DNA from: Methylobacterium hispanicum
Lineage (GTDB): Bacteria > Pseudomonadota > Alphaproteobacteria > Rhizobiales > Beijerinckiaceae
Direction of reading: 5' to 3'
Assembly: GCF_022179285.1 (NCBI RefSeq)
Contig: NZ_BPQO01000006.1
Span: forward strand, 1-64,000
DNA: 64,000 nucleotides
The notes beneath the pieces are model-generated. The model saw only the letters and a list, made by a program, of their open reading frames with translations, did not search any database and was not told where the DNA came from. Made by a program: the position numbers and the translations under genes. Shown piece by piece: positions 42,405-50,023 of the stretch; position 1 is the stretch's first letter; each line of letters opens with the position of its first letter.

Positions 42405-43863
42405 GGCTGCCCCCTCTACGCTTGGCGGACGCGATCTGCCGGTGCTTCAGCCAGCCGAGGATGAACTGATTTGGCTCGCGTTCCGGCGCCGTGCGGTAGT
42501 GGTTCGGCCAGACGCCGGTCAGCTCGCGAAACTGGTGCGATGCCCAGCCCGGGGAGTAGCCGCGGCGTCGGCCGTAGAGCTTGAGCTGGCCGTAGATCTC
42601 GGCCTTCTCGTCGGTGCGGGCCTTGGCGCGGACCGGGCGCATTTCGACGAGATCGCCGTCCTCGCACACGATTTCGGACTGCTTCTCGGGCTTGAACCCG
42701 CAGGCGGGACACTTCGGGCTCTTGGCGGGCTTCAGGAAGGCGCAGGACGGGCACTCCTTCGGCAGGGCCTCGAGGTGGCGCTTGCGGTCCTGCTTCTGCC
42801 GCTCCCGGCCGTCGTCGAGGGCGTCGTGGTGGATGTCGGTGACGAAACCGAGCCGCAGGTGCGTGTCGGAGTGGTCGAGGATCAGGCAGTCGTCCTTGCC
42901 CGGTGCCGTACGCAGGCCCCGCCCGATGATCTGGACGAACAGCATCTCGGATTTGGTCGGCCGGGCCAGCACGATGCAGCGCACGTCGAGGTCGACGCCG
43001 GTGGTGAGGCAGCCGACGCTCGCGATCACCCGCAGCTCGCCGGCCGTGAAGCGGCGGAACAGCGCCTCCCGGTCGTCCGACTTGGTGAAGGCGTCGATGT
43101 AGCCGCAGGCGACGCCCGCCCGCTCGAACTCGCCCTGCAGGTGCCGGGCGTGGGCCCGGTCGACCGCGAACACGAAGGTCGGACGGTTCTCCCCGCGCTG
43201 CTGCCAGGTCCGGACCACGTCGGCGACGAGCTCGGGGCGGTTCATTGCCTCGCCGAGGTCGCCCTCATGGTAGTCGCCGGCCACGGTGCGGACGCCGTCG
43301 AGGTCGGGGTGCGAGGGGGCGTAGACCCGGAACGGGGCAAGGTAGCCGGCCGCGATCAGCTCGGCCGTGGTGGTGACCTGAATCAGGTCGTCGTAGTGCC
43401 GGCCCAGACCCTTGGTCCAGGGCGTGGCGGAGAGGCCGACGAAGGGCACCGCGGCCCAATCGGGCGCGGCCATCCACGTGCCCAGCATCTCGAACCAGCG
43501 GTGGGCCTCGTCGATCACCACGATGTCGAACGGCGGGATGGCGCGGCGCTGGAGCGTCTGGATCGAGGCGACCTGAACCGGACGGTTGGCGTCCGTCATC
43601 GGGTGGCTGCCCTGGATCACGCCGACGTCGTGGATGCCCTCGGCGAAGAACGAGCGCACGGTCTGGTCGATCAGGCTGATGGCCGGGACCACGAACAGGA
43701 CCCGCTTGCCCTTGGCCCGTGCGCCCCGGACGATCGCGCCGGCCACCACGGTCTTGCCGAAGCCAGTGGGGGCCTGGAGCATTGGACGGCGCCGTCCGGC
43801 GATCAGCGATTCCCGCAGCCGGTCGATGATCCGGACCTGATGCGGACGAAGGTCCCGGCTCAT
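42385..43863 (-). CDS. Superfamily 2 DEAD/DEAH helicase
   Basis: 492 residues. Helicase motifs in order: LQAPTGFGKTVVAGAIV (Walker A), VASIQTLQRR, FDIVVIDEAHRWF (DEAH), VGLSATPWTKG (motif III), TTGVDLDVRCIVLARP and FVQIIGRGLRTAPGK (motif VI). A zinc-like CPSCAFLKPAKSPKCPACGF follows. The C-terminal extension ends RGGSHARASA. In phage operons beside a primase such proteins act in origin unwinding or as replication-associated helicases. Its ATG overlaps the stop of the O-like gene. Confidence 0.85.
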   Translation of the reverse strand: MSRDLRPHQVRIIDRLRESLIAGRRRPMLQAPTGFGKTVVAGAIVRGARAKGKRVLFVVPAISLIDQTVRSFFAEGIHDVGVIQGSHPMTDANRPVQVASIQTLQRRAIPPFDIVVIDEAHRWFEMLGTWMAAPDWAAVPFVGLSATPWTKGLGRHYDDLIQVTTTAELIAAGYLAPFRVYAPSHPDLDGVRTVAGDYHEGDLGEAMNRPELVADVVRTWQQRGENRPTFVFAVDRAHARHLQGEFERAGVACGYIDAFTKSDDREALFRRFTAGELRVIASVGCLTTGVDLDVRCIVLARPTKSEMLFVQIIGRGLRTAPGKDDCLILDHSDTHLRLGFVTDIHHDALDDGRERQKQDRKRHLEALPKECPSCAFLKPAKSPKCPACGFKPEKQSEIVCEDGDLVEMRPVRAKARTDEKAEIYGQLKLYGRRRGYSPGWASHQFRELTGVWPNHYRTAPEREPNQFILGWLKHRQIASAKRRGGSHARASA

Positions 43864-44486
43864 CGAGCGCCTCCCGCCTCAATCTCGGCAACGTCGAGTT
43901 CTTCCCAGGCGTCGCTGTCCTGGCCGCAGGGCAGAGGGGGGCCGAAGGCGTCGTCGCCGAACGGGTCAGGGGTGAGCCCTGCAGTGGGGGGGGCCTCGCG
44001 TAGTACCTTTTCCTGAACCCCTTCCTCGCGGCTAGGTAATAGGTTCCTTTGGTTTCCTGTTAGGTTCTTTCCCCGGCAGGATCTGCCGGTAAGGTGTCCT
44101 TCATCTGCCGCTAACCCGTCCTTTATCTGCCGGTAACCTGCCGAGCCCTTAGCGGCATCATCTGCCGGAAACTCGGGCTCAGCCGAAGCCAACTCCGGCG
44201 CGGCCAGCAGGTCGAAGTCGTGGCCCATGTTCAGCGTGATCAGGTCGGCCGCTCGGCCCCCGAAGCGATTGCCGCGCGGCTGCCGGGCGATGACGCCGGC
44301 GTGGGAGAGTTCGGCGAGCGCCAGACGGATCGTGCGGACAGCGTAGCCGGTATCGTCGGCGATCGTGGTCTGAGACGGCCAGCACTGCCCGCGCTTGTCG
44401 GCACGATCGGCCAGGGCGATTAGGACAGCTCGACAGGTGGCACGCACACGCTGGCGCTTGGCCCATTTTCCCGCGGCGACGCTCAT
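43860..44486 (-). CDS. Winged-helix replication initiator (lambda O-like) with internal iterons
   Basis: 208 residues. The N-terminal 90 residues are an HTH_36-type winged helix (GQCWPSQTTIADDTGYAVRT, LALAELSHAGVIARQPRGNR); the rest is low-complexity with a Pro-rich and acidic end. In lambda, gene O has the same layout: DNA-binding N-terminus, an origin with iterons in the middle of the gene, and the replicative helicase pair after it. Four copies of ATCTGCCGGTAA-like sequence lie in the middle here (44081-44170). Start ATG 44486 overlaps the preceding stop by 4 bp. Confidence 0.7.
   Translation of the reverse strand: MSVAAGKWAKRQRVRATCRAVLIALADRADKRGQCWPSQTTIADDTGYAVRTIRLALAELSHAGVIARQPRGNRFGGRAADLITLNMGHDFDLLAAPELASAEPEFPADDAAKGSAGYRQIKDGLAADEGHLTGRSCRGKNLTGNQRNLLPSREEGVQEKVLREAPPTAGLTPDPFGDDAFGPPLPCGQDSDAWEELDVAEIEAGGAR
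44081..44170 (+). repeat. Replication origin candidate: iterons within the initiator gene
   Basis: ATCTGCCGGTAA (44081-44092), ATCTGCCGCTAA (44103-44114), ATCTGCCGGTAA (44125-44136) and ATCTGCCGGAA (44160-44170). The first three are spaced exactly 22 bp, not a multiple of three, so they are conserved at the DNA level rather than as protein repeats. The left flank (about 44030-44070) is AT-richer, resembling an unwinding element. Confidence 0.65.
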
Positions 44487-44746
44487 TGGGCGCCTCCCCG
44501 AATGGAAGCGGTGACGAGGTCGTCGGCGGTCCGATAGGTGCGCTCGGCGGCCTCGGGGAAGCTCGCGGCCTTGGCGATGGTCGAGCTTCCGTAGCGGAGC
44601 AGGCGGTCACCGAAATCGACCACCATCCGGTAATCGCCGGAGGCCTGTGCCCGCTGGACCAGATCCTGGCGGAGGGTGCGAAGGGCGTCGTCGGCGGCGT
44701 CGTAGAGGCTGCGGTCGGCGCAGAGACGTGGCTTTGTCTCGGACAT
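44483..44746 (-). CDS. Hypothetical protein
   Basis: 87 residues, MSETKPRLCADRSLYDAADD then a helical core (RTLRQDLVQRAQASGDYRMV) and a basic end. It overlaps the O-like gene by 4 bp and lies in the leftward early operon. Soluble; unrecognised. Probably an early regulator or replication accessory. Confidence 0.55.
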   Translation of the reverse strand: MSETKPRLCADRSLYDAADDALRTLRQDLVQRAQASGDYRMVVDFGDRLLRYGSSTIAKAASFPEAAERTYRTADDLVTASIRGGAQ

Positions 44747-44832
44747 GACGCTCCCGTTCCGGAAACCGCTGGCGCGGCCGGTGAAAGAGTTCGGGTGAGG
44801 GGCGACGGTCGGGCGGCGCGGGCTGCTACGGA

Positions 44833-45165
44833 TCAGGGCGGTGCGCGGACCTCGGCGCGGGACCGGGCCTTGGGCTTCAGGTGACCGCGGAAGGCGCTCT
44901 GCGGCGCCGTCTCCGGCTCGCCACAGCGCTGGCGCAGCAGCCGCAGGCAGGTCGCGGTCTGGCGGTGGGCTAGCGCGCGCTGGCGGTTGGTCTCGGCCGC
45001 GATCGTCAGGCCCTCAGCCTCGCAGCTCAGCGCCAGCCGGCCGTCGTTGGCGGCGCGCTTCTCATGCCAGCGGATCAGCCGGTCGATCATCTGGACCGGA
45101 GGAACGTCGAGCCGGTCGTCGCCGGGCTCGATTTCGCAGAGGTCGTCGCGATCCCAAACGCTCAC
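44833..45165 (-). CDS. Hypothetical protein
   Basis: 110 residues, MSVWDRDDLCEIEPGDDRLD, then a helical region (RLIRWHEKRAANDGRLALSC, RQRALAHRQTATCLRLLRQR) and a basic tail. In the leftward early operon, 86 bp upstream of the previous gene. No motif recognised. Confidence 0.5.
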   Translation of the reverse strand: MSVWDRDDLCEIEPGDDRLDVPPVQMIDRLIRWHEKRAANDGRLALSCEAEGLTIAAETNRQRALAHRQTATCLRLLRQRCGEPETAPQSAFRGHLKPKARSRAEVRAPP

Positions 45166-45168
45166 GGA

Positions 45169-45558
45169 TCACTCTCCCTCAGCCAGACGCCGAGTGCGGC
45201 CAGCGAGCGCCCGAAGCGCATCAGCATCCGCCCCACCGGATCGCGGAGCCAGACGGGACACGCGTTCCGCAAGCGCCTCGAAGTCCGAGGCCAGTCCTGC
45301 AAGCTCATCCGCTCTCTCCTGGGCCCTGACTGCACGCGCGGCCCGTATGGCTTCGATCTCGGCGGCCTCGACCCGGCGCGCCTTGCGGTACCAAAGGTCG
45401 AAGGCGCGCCAGTACGGCAGACCAGCATACCGAGCCGCCCGCGCGATCTGCGCCTTGACCGGATCGTGGCGGTCCGGAGCCCGACCCAGCGCGCGCAGAC
45501 CTTCGGACGCCTCAAGGATGAAGGCGGGCACCCGCGCCTCCCAAGACTTTTGGGACAT
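45169..45558 (-). CDS. Hypothetical protein, first gene of the leftward early operon
   Basis: 129 residues from ATG 45558, preceded by GGAGGAG at about 9 bp, a strong ribosome site. MSQKSWEARVPAFILEASEG, a DHDPVKAQIARAARYAGLPY-like helix, then a coiled charged helix (AVRAQERADELAGLASDFEA). Longer in-frame starts upstream lack a ribosome site. It is the first gene after the divergent promoter region 45559-45727. Confidence 0.5.
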   Translation of the reverse strand: MSQKSWEARVPAFILEASEGLRALGRAPDRHDPVKAQIARAARYAGLPYWRAFDLWYRKARRVEAAEIEAIRAARAVRAQERADELAGLASDFEALAERVSRLAPRSGGADADALRALAGRTRRLAEGE

Positions 45559-45575
45559 CTCCCAACGCTCCTCCG

Positions 45576-45593
45576 CCACGATGCTGATCGTGG
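45576..45593. promoter_or_regulatory. 18-bp inverted repeat upstream of the leftward early operon
   Basis: CCACGAT-GCTG-ATCGTGG (45576-45593) is a perfect 7-bp palindrome with a 4-bp spacer, about 10 bp upstream of the GGAGGAG site of the gene starting at 45558. It is unlike the cI/cro operators and may be bound by a second regulator, for example the HTH protein at 46018-46248. Confidence 0.35.
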
Positions 45594-45727
45594 TGGTGGA
45601 TCCGCTGAGGAGCACGGCCCCGACGACGACGGAGAGAGCCCCGAACCCGAGGCGCGCGTGATCCTGGCAGATGGGCGCGCAGCGGGTGGCCGGAGCTCGG
45701 TGAGGAAGAGAGCGAGGGCGAGCGTGA

Positions 45728-46012
45728 ATGAAACGGGACATCAAACCGGCCGGTGGACCGGACGAGACGGAGCTGGTGCACATCCAGCTCGACTCCCTGG
45801 ACCGGGAGTTCGACAGCGATCTGGGCTGCCCGATCTACGAGACGGTGTTCTCCTGCTCGGGCCCGGAGGGCCACGCGGAGGCCTTCATCACCGTGGTGGC
45901 CGGCGAGGTGACCACGCTGGATATCGTGCCGCAGGCGATGAGCGACCTGCACCGGCTGTTCGCGGTGCTGGCCGAGCAGACGAGGGCGTGGCGCATCGAT
46001 CCGAAGGCGTGA
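45728..46012 (+). CDS. Hypothetical protein
   Basis: 94 residues, rightward: MKRDIKPAGGPDETELVHIQ, then FDSDLGCPIYETVFSCSGPE and IVPQAMSDLHRLFAVLAEQT. Acidic and small; no family recognised. It is divergent from the leftward operon and converges with the HTH gene ending at 46018. Its 170-bp upstream space is shared with the leftward genes. Confidence 0.5.
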   Translation: MKRDIKPAGGPDETELVHIQLDSLDREFDSDLGCPIYETVFSCSGPEGHAEAFITVVAGEVTTLDIVPQAMSDLHRLFAVLAEQTRAWRIDPKA

Positions 46013-46017
46013 TCGTC

Positions 46018-46248
46018 TCACGACAGGGCCTCCGGCTCCGGGGCGGCGTGGTGCTTGTCCTGGCGCGGCTGGAGATCGTGCGCCCGGACCTGACCGCGGG
46101 ACAGGGCCTCGATCCGTGCGGCAACCCGCAGTGACGTGCCCCGATCCCGGAACCGGAGCTTGCGCACCGTGAACTCGGACAGACCCACGGCGGCGGCGAC
46201 ATCGGCGTCGCTCAGGCCCTCACGGCGCATCCATTCGGAGAGCAGCAT
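46018..46248 (-). CDS. Small helix-turn-helix regulator
   Basis: 76 residues. MLLSEWMRREGLSDADVAAA, VGLSEFTVRKLRFRDRG is a helix-turn-helix (Cro/XRE-like) unit, followed by a basic helix. It is a DNA-binding protein only. Its ATG overlaps that of the rightward gene 46247-46492 by two bases in opposite orientation. Within the control region, it may be a second early regulator. Confidence 0.55.
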   Translation of the reverse strand: MLLSEWMRREGLSDADVAAAVGLSEFTVRKLRFRDRGTSLRVAARIEALSRGQVRAHDLQPRQDKHHAAPEPEALS

Positions 46249-46492
46249 GGTGTCAGCCTTCGCGGTGACGGTGCCGGCCTGCGCCCCGGCCGAGCTGCCG
46301 ACCCAGCGGCTGGCCGAGGCCCTGGCCGTGCTGATGGTCGATCTGGTCGGAGCGATTCCGCTCGGTGATCGGTGCGCAGTTCTCGAGAGACTGGCGAACC
46401 GGTTGGATGACCGGGGGCGTGTCGCTGGGGGCAGCGAGGCGGCAGTCCTGCTTGGGGCGCTTGCCGTGGCGCTGATGCGGCTGGAGGGGTGA
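46247..46492 (+). CDS. Hypothetical protein, start-overlapping with the HTH gene
   Basis: 81 residues from ATG 46247 with GGAG 6-8 bp upstream: MVSAFAVTVPACAPAELPTQ, then helices (RLAEALAVLMVDLVGAIPLG, SEAAVLLGALAVALMRLEG). A longer upstream start would read through the HTH gene antisense and is unlikely. Small, hydrophobic-helical; function unknown. Confidence 0.4.
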   Translation: MVSAFAVTVPACAPAELPTQRLAEALAVLMVDLVGAIPLGDRCAVLERLANRLDDRGRVAGGSEAAVLLGALAVALMRLEG

Positions 46493-46599
46493 GGTCAAAA
46501 TCTGAGACGACATTACGCCCAACTCCGGGAAATGATCGAAGACAAACGAAATCGGCGCCCTATAACCGCCCTGTATCAAATGAGAGAGGGCATTTTAAG

Positions 46600-46893
46600 A
46601 TGACAGCCACAAAAGAAGGCAAGCTCGAAGGTATCCAAATGGAGGGGTCCGCCACTGCGCCAATCATCTCTTTTGATGAGGCTCCGGTGTTCGGCTTGGT
46701 CCCTGGGATTGGTAGAGTAACACTCGCAGCATACGTCCAAGACTACAGACCGGACGGTAGTGTCTTCCAACGACAAGTCGCCGTGGCCCATTTGCGCGGC
46801 AACGCGAACGCCTACACCGCGCTCGCCAATGCGATCGCCGGTATGGCTTTGCTTGATGCTGGGGGGCCTAAACCCGAAGGTCCAACCAACTAA
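46600..46893 (+). CDS. Hypothetical protein
   Basis: 97 residues from ATG 46600 with GAGAGGG upstream: MTATKEGKLEGIQMEGSATA, then a beta-rich part (VTLAAYVQDYRPDGSVFQRQ) and helix (AYTALANAIAGMALLDAGG). Lower GC than the phage average. No motif recognised. It lies alone between two divergent regulators. Confidence 0.5.
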   Translation: MTATKEGKLEGIQMEGSATAPIISFDEAPVFGLVPGIGRVTLAAYVQDYRPDGSVFQRQVAVAHLRGNANAYTALANAIAGMALLDAGGPKPEGPTN

Positions 46894-46946
46894 GCGTAAC
46901 TGACCAGTCGGTTCGGTTCGTGCGGCCTGAGGTGGCAAGATGGGCA

Positions 46947-47189
46947 TTAAAGGCGAGCTTCTTCAGTTGCGCGAATGGCTCGCTTTCTAAGCTTCGGTGG
47001 CGGATAGAGATCGGGGCGGAGTTCATATCGTGGGACGCGCGTTAGCCTCTCAACATCGAGGACGCGCCCAGATGGGCACCGCTTCCACTGAGACACAGCT
47101 TGGACCGTAAGGCGCAACGCCAAGGCTAAGCCTGTCACCCCCGATTGTGTCTCTATCGCGCGGCGAAGCGCAGGATCGCGTTGTGCCAT
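46947..47189 (-). CDS. Cro-like repressor (YdaS/Cro family)
   Basis: 80 residues: AIETQSGVTGLALALRLTVQ AVSQWKR is the compact helix-turn-helix of the YdaS/Cro group, with VLDVERLTRVPRYELRPDLY typical for the C-terminal part. It is divergent from the CI-type gene, sharing the operator block 47197-47257. It would repress cI transcription and start the lytic path. The start codon lies only 5 bp from the predicted -10 element, implying a leaderless message. Confidence 0.7.
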   Translation of the reverse strand: MAQRDPALRRAIETQSGVTGLALALRLTVQAVSQWKRCPSGRVLDVERLTRVPRYELRPDLYPPPKLRKRAIRATEEARL

Positions 47190-47193
47190 GGCT

Positions 47194-47223
47194 TATCAAG
47201 CAGCGCTTGTTCCTATAAGTCAA
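47194..47223 (-). promoter_or_regulatory. Predicted leftward promoter for the cro-like gene
   Basis: On the minus strand, TTGACT (47218-47223) and TTGATA (47194-47199) are separated by 18 bp, close to a sigma-70 consensus. The operator at 47197-47209 overlaps the -10 and the next (47221-47233) overlaps the -35. Transcription would begin at or just before the gene start. Confidence 0.5.
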
Positions 47224-47257
47224 GTGCTGCTTGGTTGGTTTTCTCAAGCACCTCTTT
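47197..47257. promoter_or_regulatory. Tripartite cI/cro operator (three 13-bp sites, 24-bp spacing)
   Basis: CAAGCAGCGCTTG (47197-47209) is a perfect palindrome CAAGC-N3-GCTTG. CAAGTGCTGCTTG (47221-47233) and CAAGCACCTCTTT (47245-47257) are progressively weaker copies. Starts are exactly 24 bp apart, i.e. just over two helical turns, so bound dimers would align on one face. The arrangement is analogous to lambda OR1-OR3. Confidence 0.75.
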
Positions 47258-47269
47258 ATGAAGGAGCGC

Positions 47270-48046
47270 ATGAGCGACGATACGTTCCCCACCCGGCTGC
47301 GCCAGAAGCGAAAGGAGAGAGGCCTGACGCAAGGAGAACTCGCGAAATGGATTCACGTAAGTCCACAGGCCGTATCGCAGTGGGAAACCGGACAGGCCGG
47401 TGCGGATCACAAGAATATTGTTGCGCTCGCAGAAAAGCTTTCCGTCGACTGGAATTGGCTTGGGTATGGAGCCAACACAGAAAATCCTGACATCTCCGTA
47501 CAAAAACACGTATTCGAAAATAGGAATTCGACCTATGCAGTACTATGCAGTAGAGAAGAAATTGCAGGGTGGGCTCTAAAGTTTCCAAAGCTAGATGTTG
47601 ATCCGTTTGACTATATTGATCTATTGAGCGCAGAGACTGGCAAAACCGGCGGTTACGAAGCATTAGAATTGAGATTTGCCTCTGCAGGCTACAATTTGGC
47701 GACCGAGATATGTACTGATAGTATGTCTCCCATGTTCTCGAGGGGTGATATTGCTATCTTTGATACCGGCATATCGCCGATACCAGGTGACTATGTCCTG
47801 GCATATATCGTCCATAACAAATCTGTAATGTTGCGAAAATTAAGAATTAGAACCGACGAAGGAGGGAGCAAGTATCAAGAACTTGTTCCTCTAAATGAAG
47901 ACTATCCTGTCACTACCATCAAGACGCCAAAAGCTGGCCGAATCCTCGGCACCCTCATTGAGCACCGTCGCTACCGCGCTCCTCCGGGTGGCGTCCAACG
48001 TGTGCCGTTGCATCTAAGCAAGACAGGCTTGGAAAACGACACTTGA
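47270..48046 (+). CDS. CI/LexA-type phage repressor (HTH plus S24 domain)
   Basis: 258 residues from ATG 47270 (AAGGAG 3 bp upstream; an earlier ATG is less good). Residues 5-60 are an XRE helix-turn-helix (QKRKERGLTQGELAKWIHVS PQAVSQWE). The C-terminal half is an S24-type domain with DSMSPMF (Ser151) and VMLRKLRI (Lys190); an Ala-Gly pair (EEIAGWAL, 99-100) is a possible RecA-stimulated cleavage site. It would maintain lysogeny. AT-rich codons contrast with neighbours. Confidence 0.85.
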   Translation: MSDDTFPTRLRQKRKERGLTQGELAKWIHVSPQAVSQWETGQAGADHKNIVALAEKLSVDWNWLGYGANTENPDISVQKHVFENRNSTYAVLCSREEIAGWALKFPKLDVDPFDYIDLLSAETGKTGGYEALELRFASAGYNLATEICTDSMSPMFSRGDIAIFDTGISPIPGDYVLAYIVHNKSVMLRKLRIRTDEGGSKYQELVPLNEDYPVTTIKTPKAGRILGTLIEHRRYRAPPGGVQRVPLHLSKTGLENDT

Positions 48047-48071
48047 TAAAAAAATCAAGCCGTGCTTGATT
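48019..48071. promoter_or_regulatory. Second operator cluster, right of cI
   Basis: CAAGACAGGCTTG (48019-48031) and CAAGCCGTGCTTG (48056-48068, perfect, within the longer palindrome 48053-48071) match the operator consensus CAAGC-N3-GCTTG. They lie inside the last codons of cI and just after it, upstream of the rightward early genes, a place comparable to lambda OL. A 7-bp GC hairpin (48074-48093) follows. Confidence 0.6.
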
Positions 48072-48194
48072 GGCTCACCGCTTCAACGGTGAGGCTTACT
48101 CGTGCTCGCACACCACCTCGTCATCCTCGGTCCGTTGCGATACCGCGTCATCCCCTGGCCATCAGATCATCGGTTCCGAGGGCGGGCATGAGCT

Positions 48195-49037
48195 ATGTCG
48201 AGCCATCTCACCGCCCAAGTTGCAAGTCTACCCGCGATCAAAAAGCGTCACGTAGCGGGTACGCTCGTCCAGACATCGGACGCCCGCGAGTTGCACGGCC
48301 TGCTCAAGGTCGGCCGCGACTTCACCACCTGGATCAAGGGCCGGATCGCACAGTACGGCTTCGTCGAGGGTGTCGACTACGTCGTCACCGGGAATTTGAG
48401 CTCCCCAGTTTCGGGGAGCGCAAAAGCGCGGCCACAGCTGGTCGACACGTATCACCTCACCCTCGGCATGGCGAAGGAGATCGCCATGGTCGAGAACAAC
48501 GCCGAGGGGCGGCGGATCCGACGCTACTACATCGAGTGCGAGCGGCGTGCGCTTGAGGCCGCGTCCCAACCGGCGCTGGATCTCAGTGATCCGCACGCGC
48601 TCCGCGCCCTGCTGCTGGCCCATGCTGAGCGCGAGATCGCGTTGGAGGGCCGCGCCCGCGAAGCTGAGGGTGCGCTGGCGACCGCCGCCCCGAAGGCCGA
48701 GGCGCTCGACCGGATCGCCGACACGACCGGCCTGATCCTCCTCAGCGACGCCGCCAAGACCCTGGGCATGCGGCCCAAGGATCTGATCGCGTGGATGCTG
48801 GAGCACCGTTGGCTTTTCCGGCGGCGTGGAACCGGTCGGCTCGTCGGCATGCAGGAAAAGCTCAACGCCGGACTTCTGGACGAGTGCCCTGTGCCGGCCG
48901 GCGACGGCCGCACCGAGGTTCAGGTCTACGTCACTCCGGCTGGGCTGACCCGCCTGTCCGTGGCGATGGGGATCGCACAGGGCAGCCTAATGCTCGACTT
49001 CGGCTCGAACGCCGGAGGCCGTGCCCGCCAGCACTGA
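48195..49037 (+). CDS. Phage antirepressor (AntA/AntB plus KilA-C-type domain)
   Basis: 280 residues. The N-terminal AntA/AntB domain has RELHGLLKVGRDFTTWIKGR, YGFVEGVDYVV and TYHLTLGMAKEIAMVENNAE-x-RR. The C-terminal ANT/KilAC part has LLSDAAKTLGMRPKDLIAWM and LFRRRGTGRLVGMQEKLNAG. Antirepressors inactivate the phage repressor or act in early regulation. First gene of the rightward operon and probably under the second operator cluster. Confidence 0.8.
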   Translation: MSSHLTAQVASLPAIKKRHVAGTLVQTSDARELHGLLKVGRDFTTWIKGRIAQYGFVEGVDYVVTGNLSSPVSGSAKARPQLVDTYHLTLGMAKEIAMVENNAEGRRIRRYYIECERRALEAASQPALDLSDPHALRALLLAHAEREIALEGRAREAEGALATAAPKAEALDRIADTTGLILLSDAAKTLGMRPKDLIAWMLEHRWLFRRRGTGRLVGMQEKLNAGLLDECPVPAGDGRTEVQVYVTPAGLTRLSVAMGIAQGSLMLDFGSNAGGRARQH

Positions 49038-49141
49038 ACCTCTTTCCGATCTTCCCGGGGCATCCCGCCCCGAGATGAAGCGGCCCCCGCCGGTCTGGAC
49101 CACCAGCGGAGGCCATACACCCCGAACCCAAGGATCGAGCT

Positions 49142-50023
49142 ATGGAACAGAGTGTTCGCTCTGATAGCACCCGCATGCCCGCTTACCAGGGCTATGCTGC
49201 ATCCAAGATGGATGCGCGCTGCGATGCCGCGGTGATCGCGATGCTGACGGCGCCCGCTTCGGCCTCACCGGACCTTTCGGTGGTCGATCCGATCTTCGCT
49301 GCCATCGAGAAGGACCGTGCCCTCGCCGCTGAGCACATCCGCCTTCTCTCCATCTCCGGCAGCAAGCCCGACGACGATCCGTCTTGGGAGCCGACGCATG
49401 ACGCCAGCGACGCACAGTGGGAGCACTGGCGCGAGGCGCTGCTCAAGACCGTGCCGACGACAGCTGCCGGCTGCGCTGCTCTGGCCCGCTACGCGAACGA
49501 GTGGGTAGAGCGTGAGGGCGTCGGCCTGGACGAGGACGGAGCGAAAATCTTCGATCTGATCGGCCGCAGCCCGTTACACACGGCGCCGTGCCCTCCCGCG
49601 AGCCCGGACCCTGTCTACGCTGCCATCGCGGCCATGCACGCAGCCGACGCGGCTTACAGTGCCTGGCATGCCGAGTACGAAAGGGTTGGTCTTGATGCGG
49701 CCGGTGGCTTCGAGGCCGAGGCCCCACTGATCAACGAGCAGACCAGAGCGGAGGAGGCAGCGCTCGCGACCGTGCCAGTCACCTCCGGCGGGCGGGCCGC
49801 GCTTGTCACCTTCACCGACCTCTGCATCGCCAGACGCGGCCATACAGACGGCACCGCTCAGGAAGGTGAGGACACGGTCTTCCACTGGGCCTACCGGGCG
49901 CTCGCCAGTGCCATTCGGGGCGAAAGCCCACAGTCGGAGGCCGAAGACGCCGAGGCGCTTGGCCTCGTGGACATCAAGGCAGCCCTGACCAACGCCCCAG
50001 CCTGGACGGGAGAGCAGGCATGA
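49142..50023 (+). CDS. Hypothetical protein with two copies of a repeat module
   Basis: 293 residues. Two modules are visible: DPIFAAIEKDRALAAEHIRL ... KTVPTTAAGCAALARYANEW and DPVYAAIAAMHAADAAYSAW ... ATVPVTSGGRAALVTFTDLC. The same module opens the protein at 50947-51651. Alpha-helical, acidic, no membrane segment. This repeat family is common in Methylobacterium-type phage early regions; function unknown. Confidence 0.6.
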   Translation: MEQSVRSDSTRMPAYQGYAASKMDARCDAAVIAMLTAPASASPDLSVVDPIFAAIEKDRALAAEHIRLLSISGSKPDDDPSWEPTHDASDAQWEHWREALLKTVPTTAAGCAALARYANEWVEREGVGLDEDGAKIFDLIGRSPLHTAPCPPASPDPVYAAIAAMHAADAAYSAWHAEYERVGLDAAGGFEAEAPLINEQTRAEEAALATVPVTSGGRAALVTFTDLCIARRGHTDGTAQEGEDTVFHWAYRALASAIRGESPQSEAEDAEALGLVDIKAALTNAPAWTGEQA

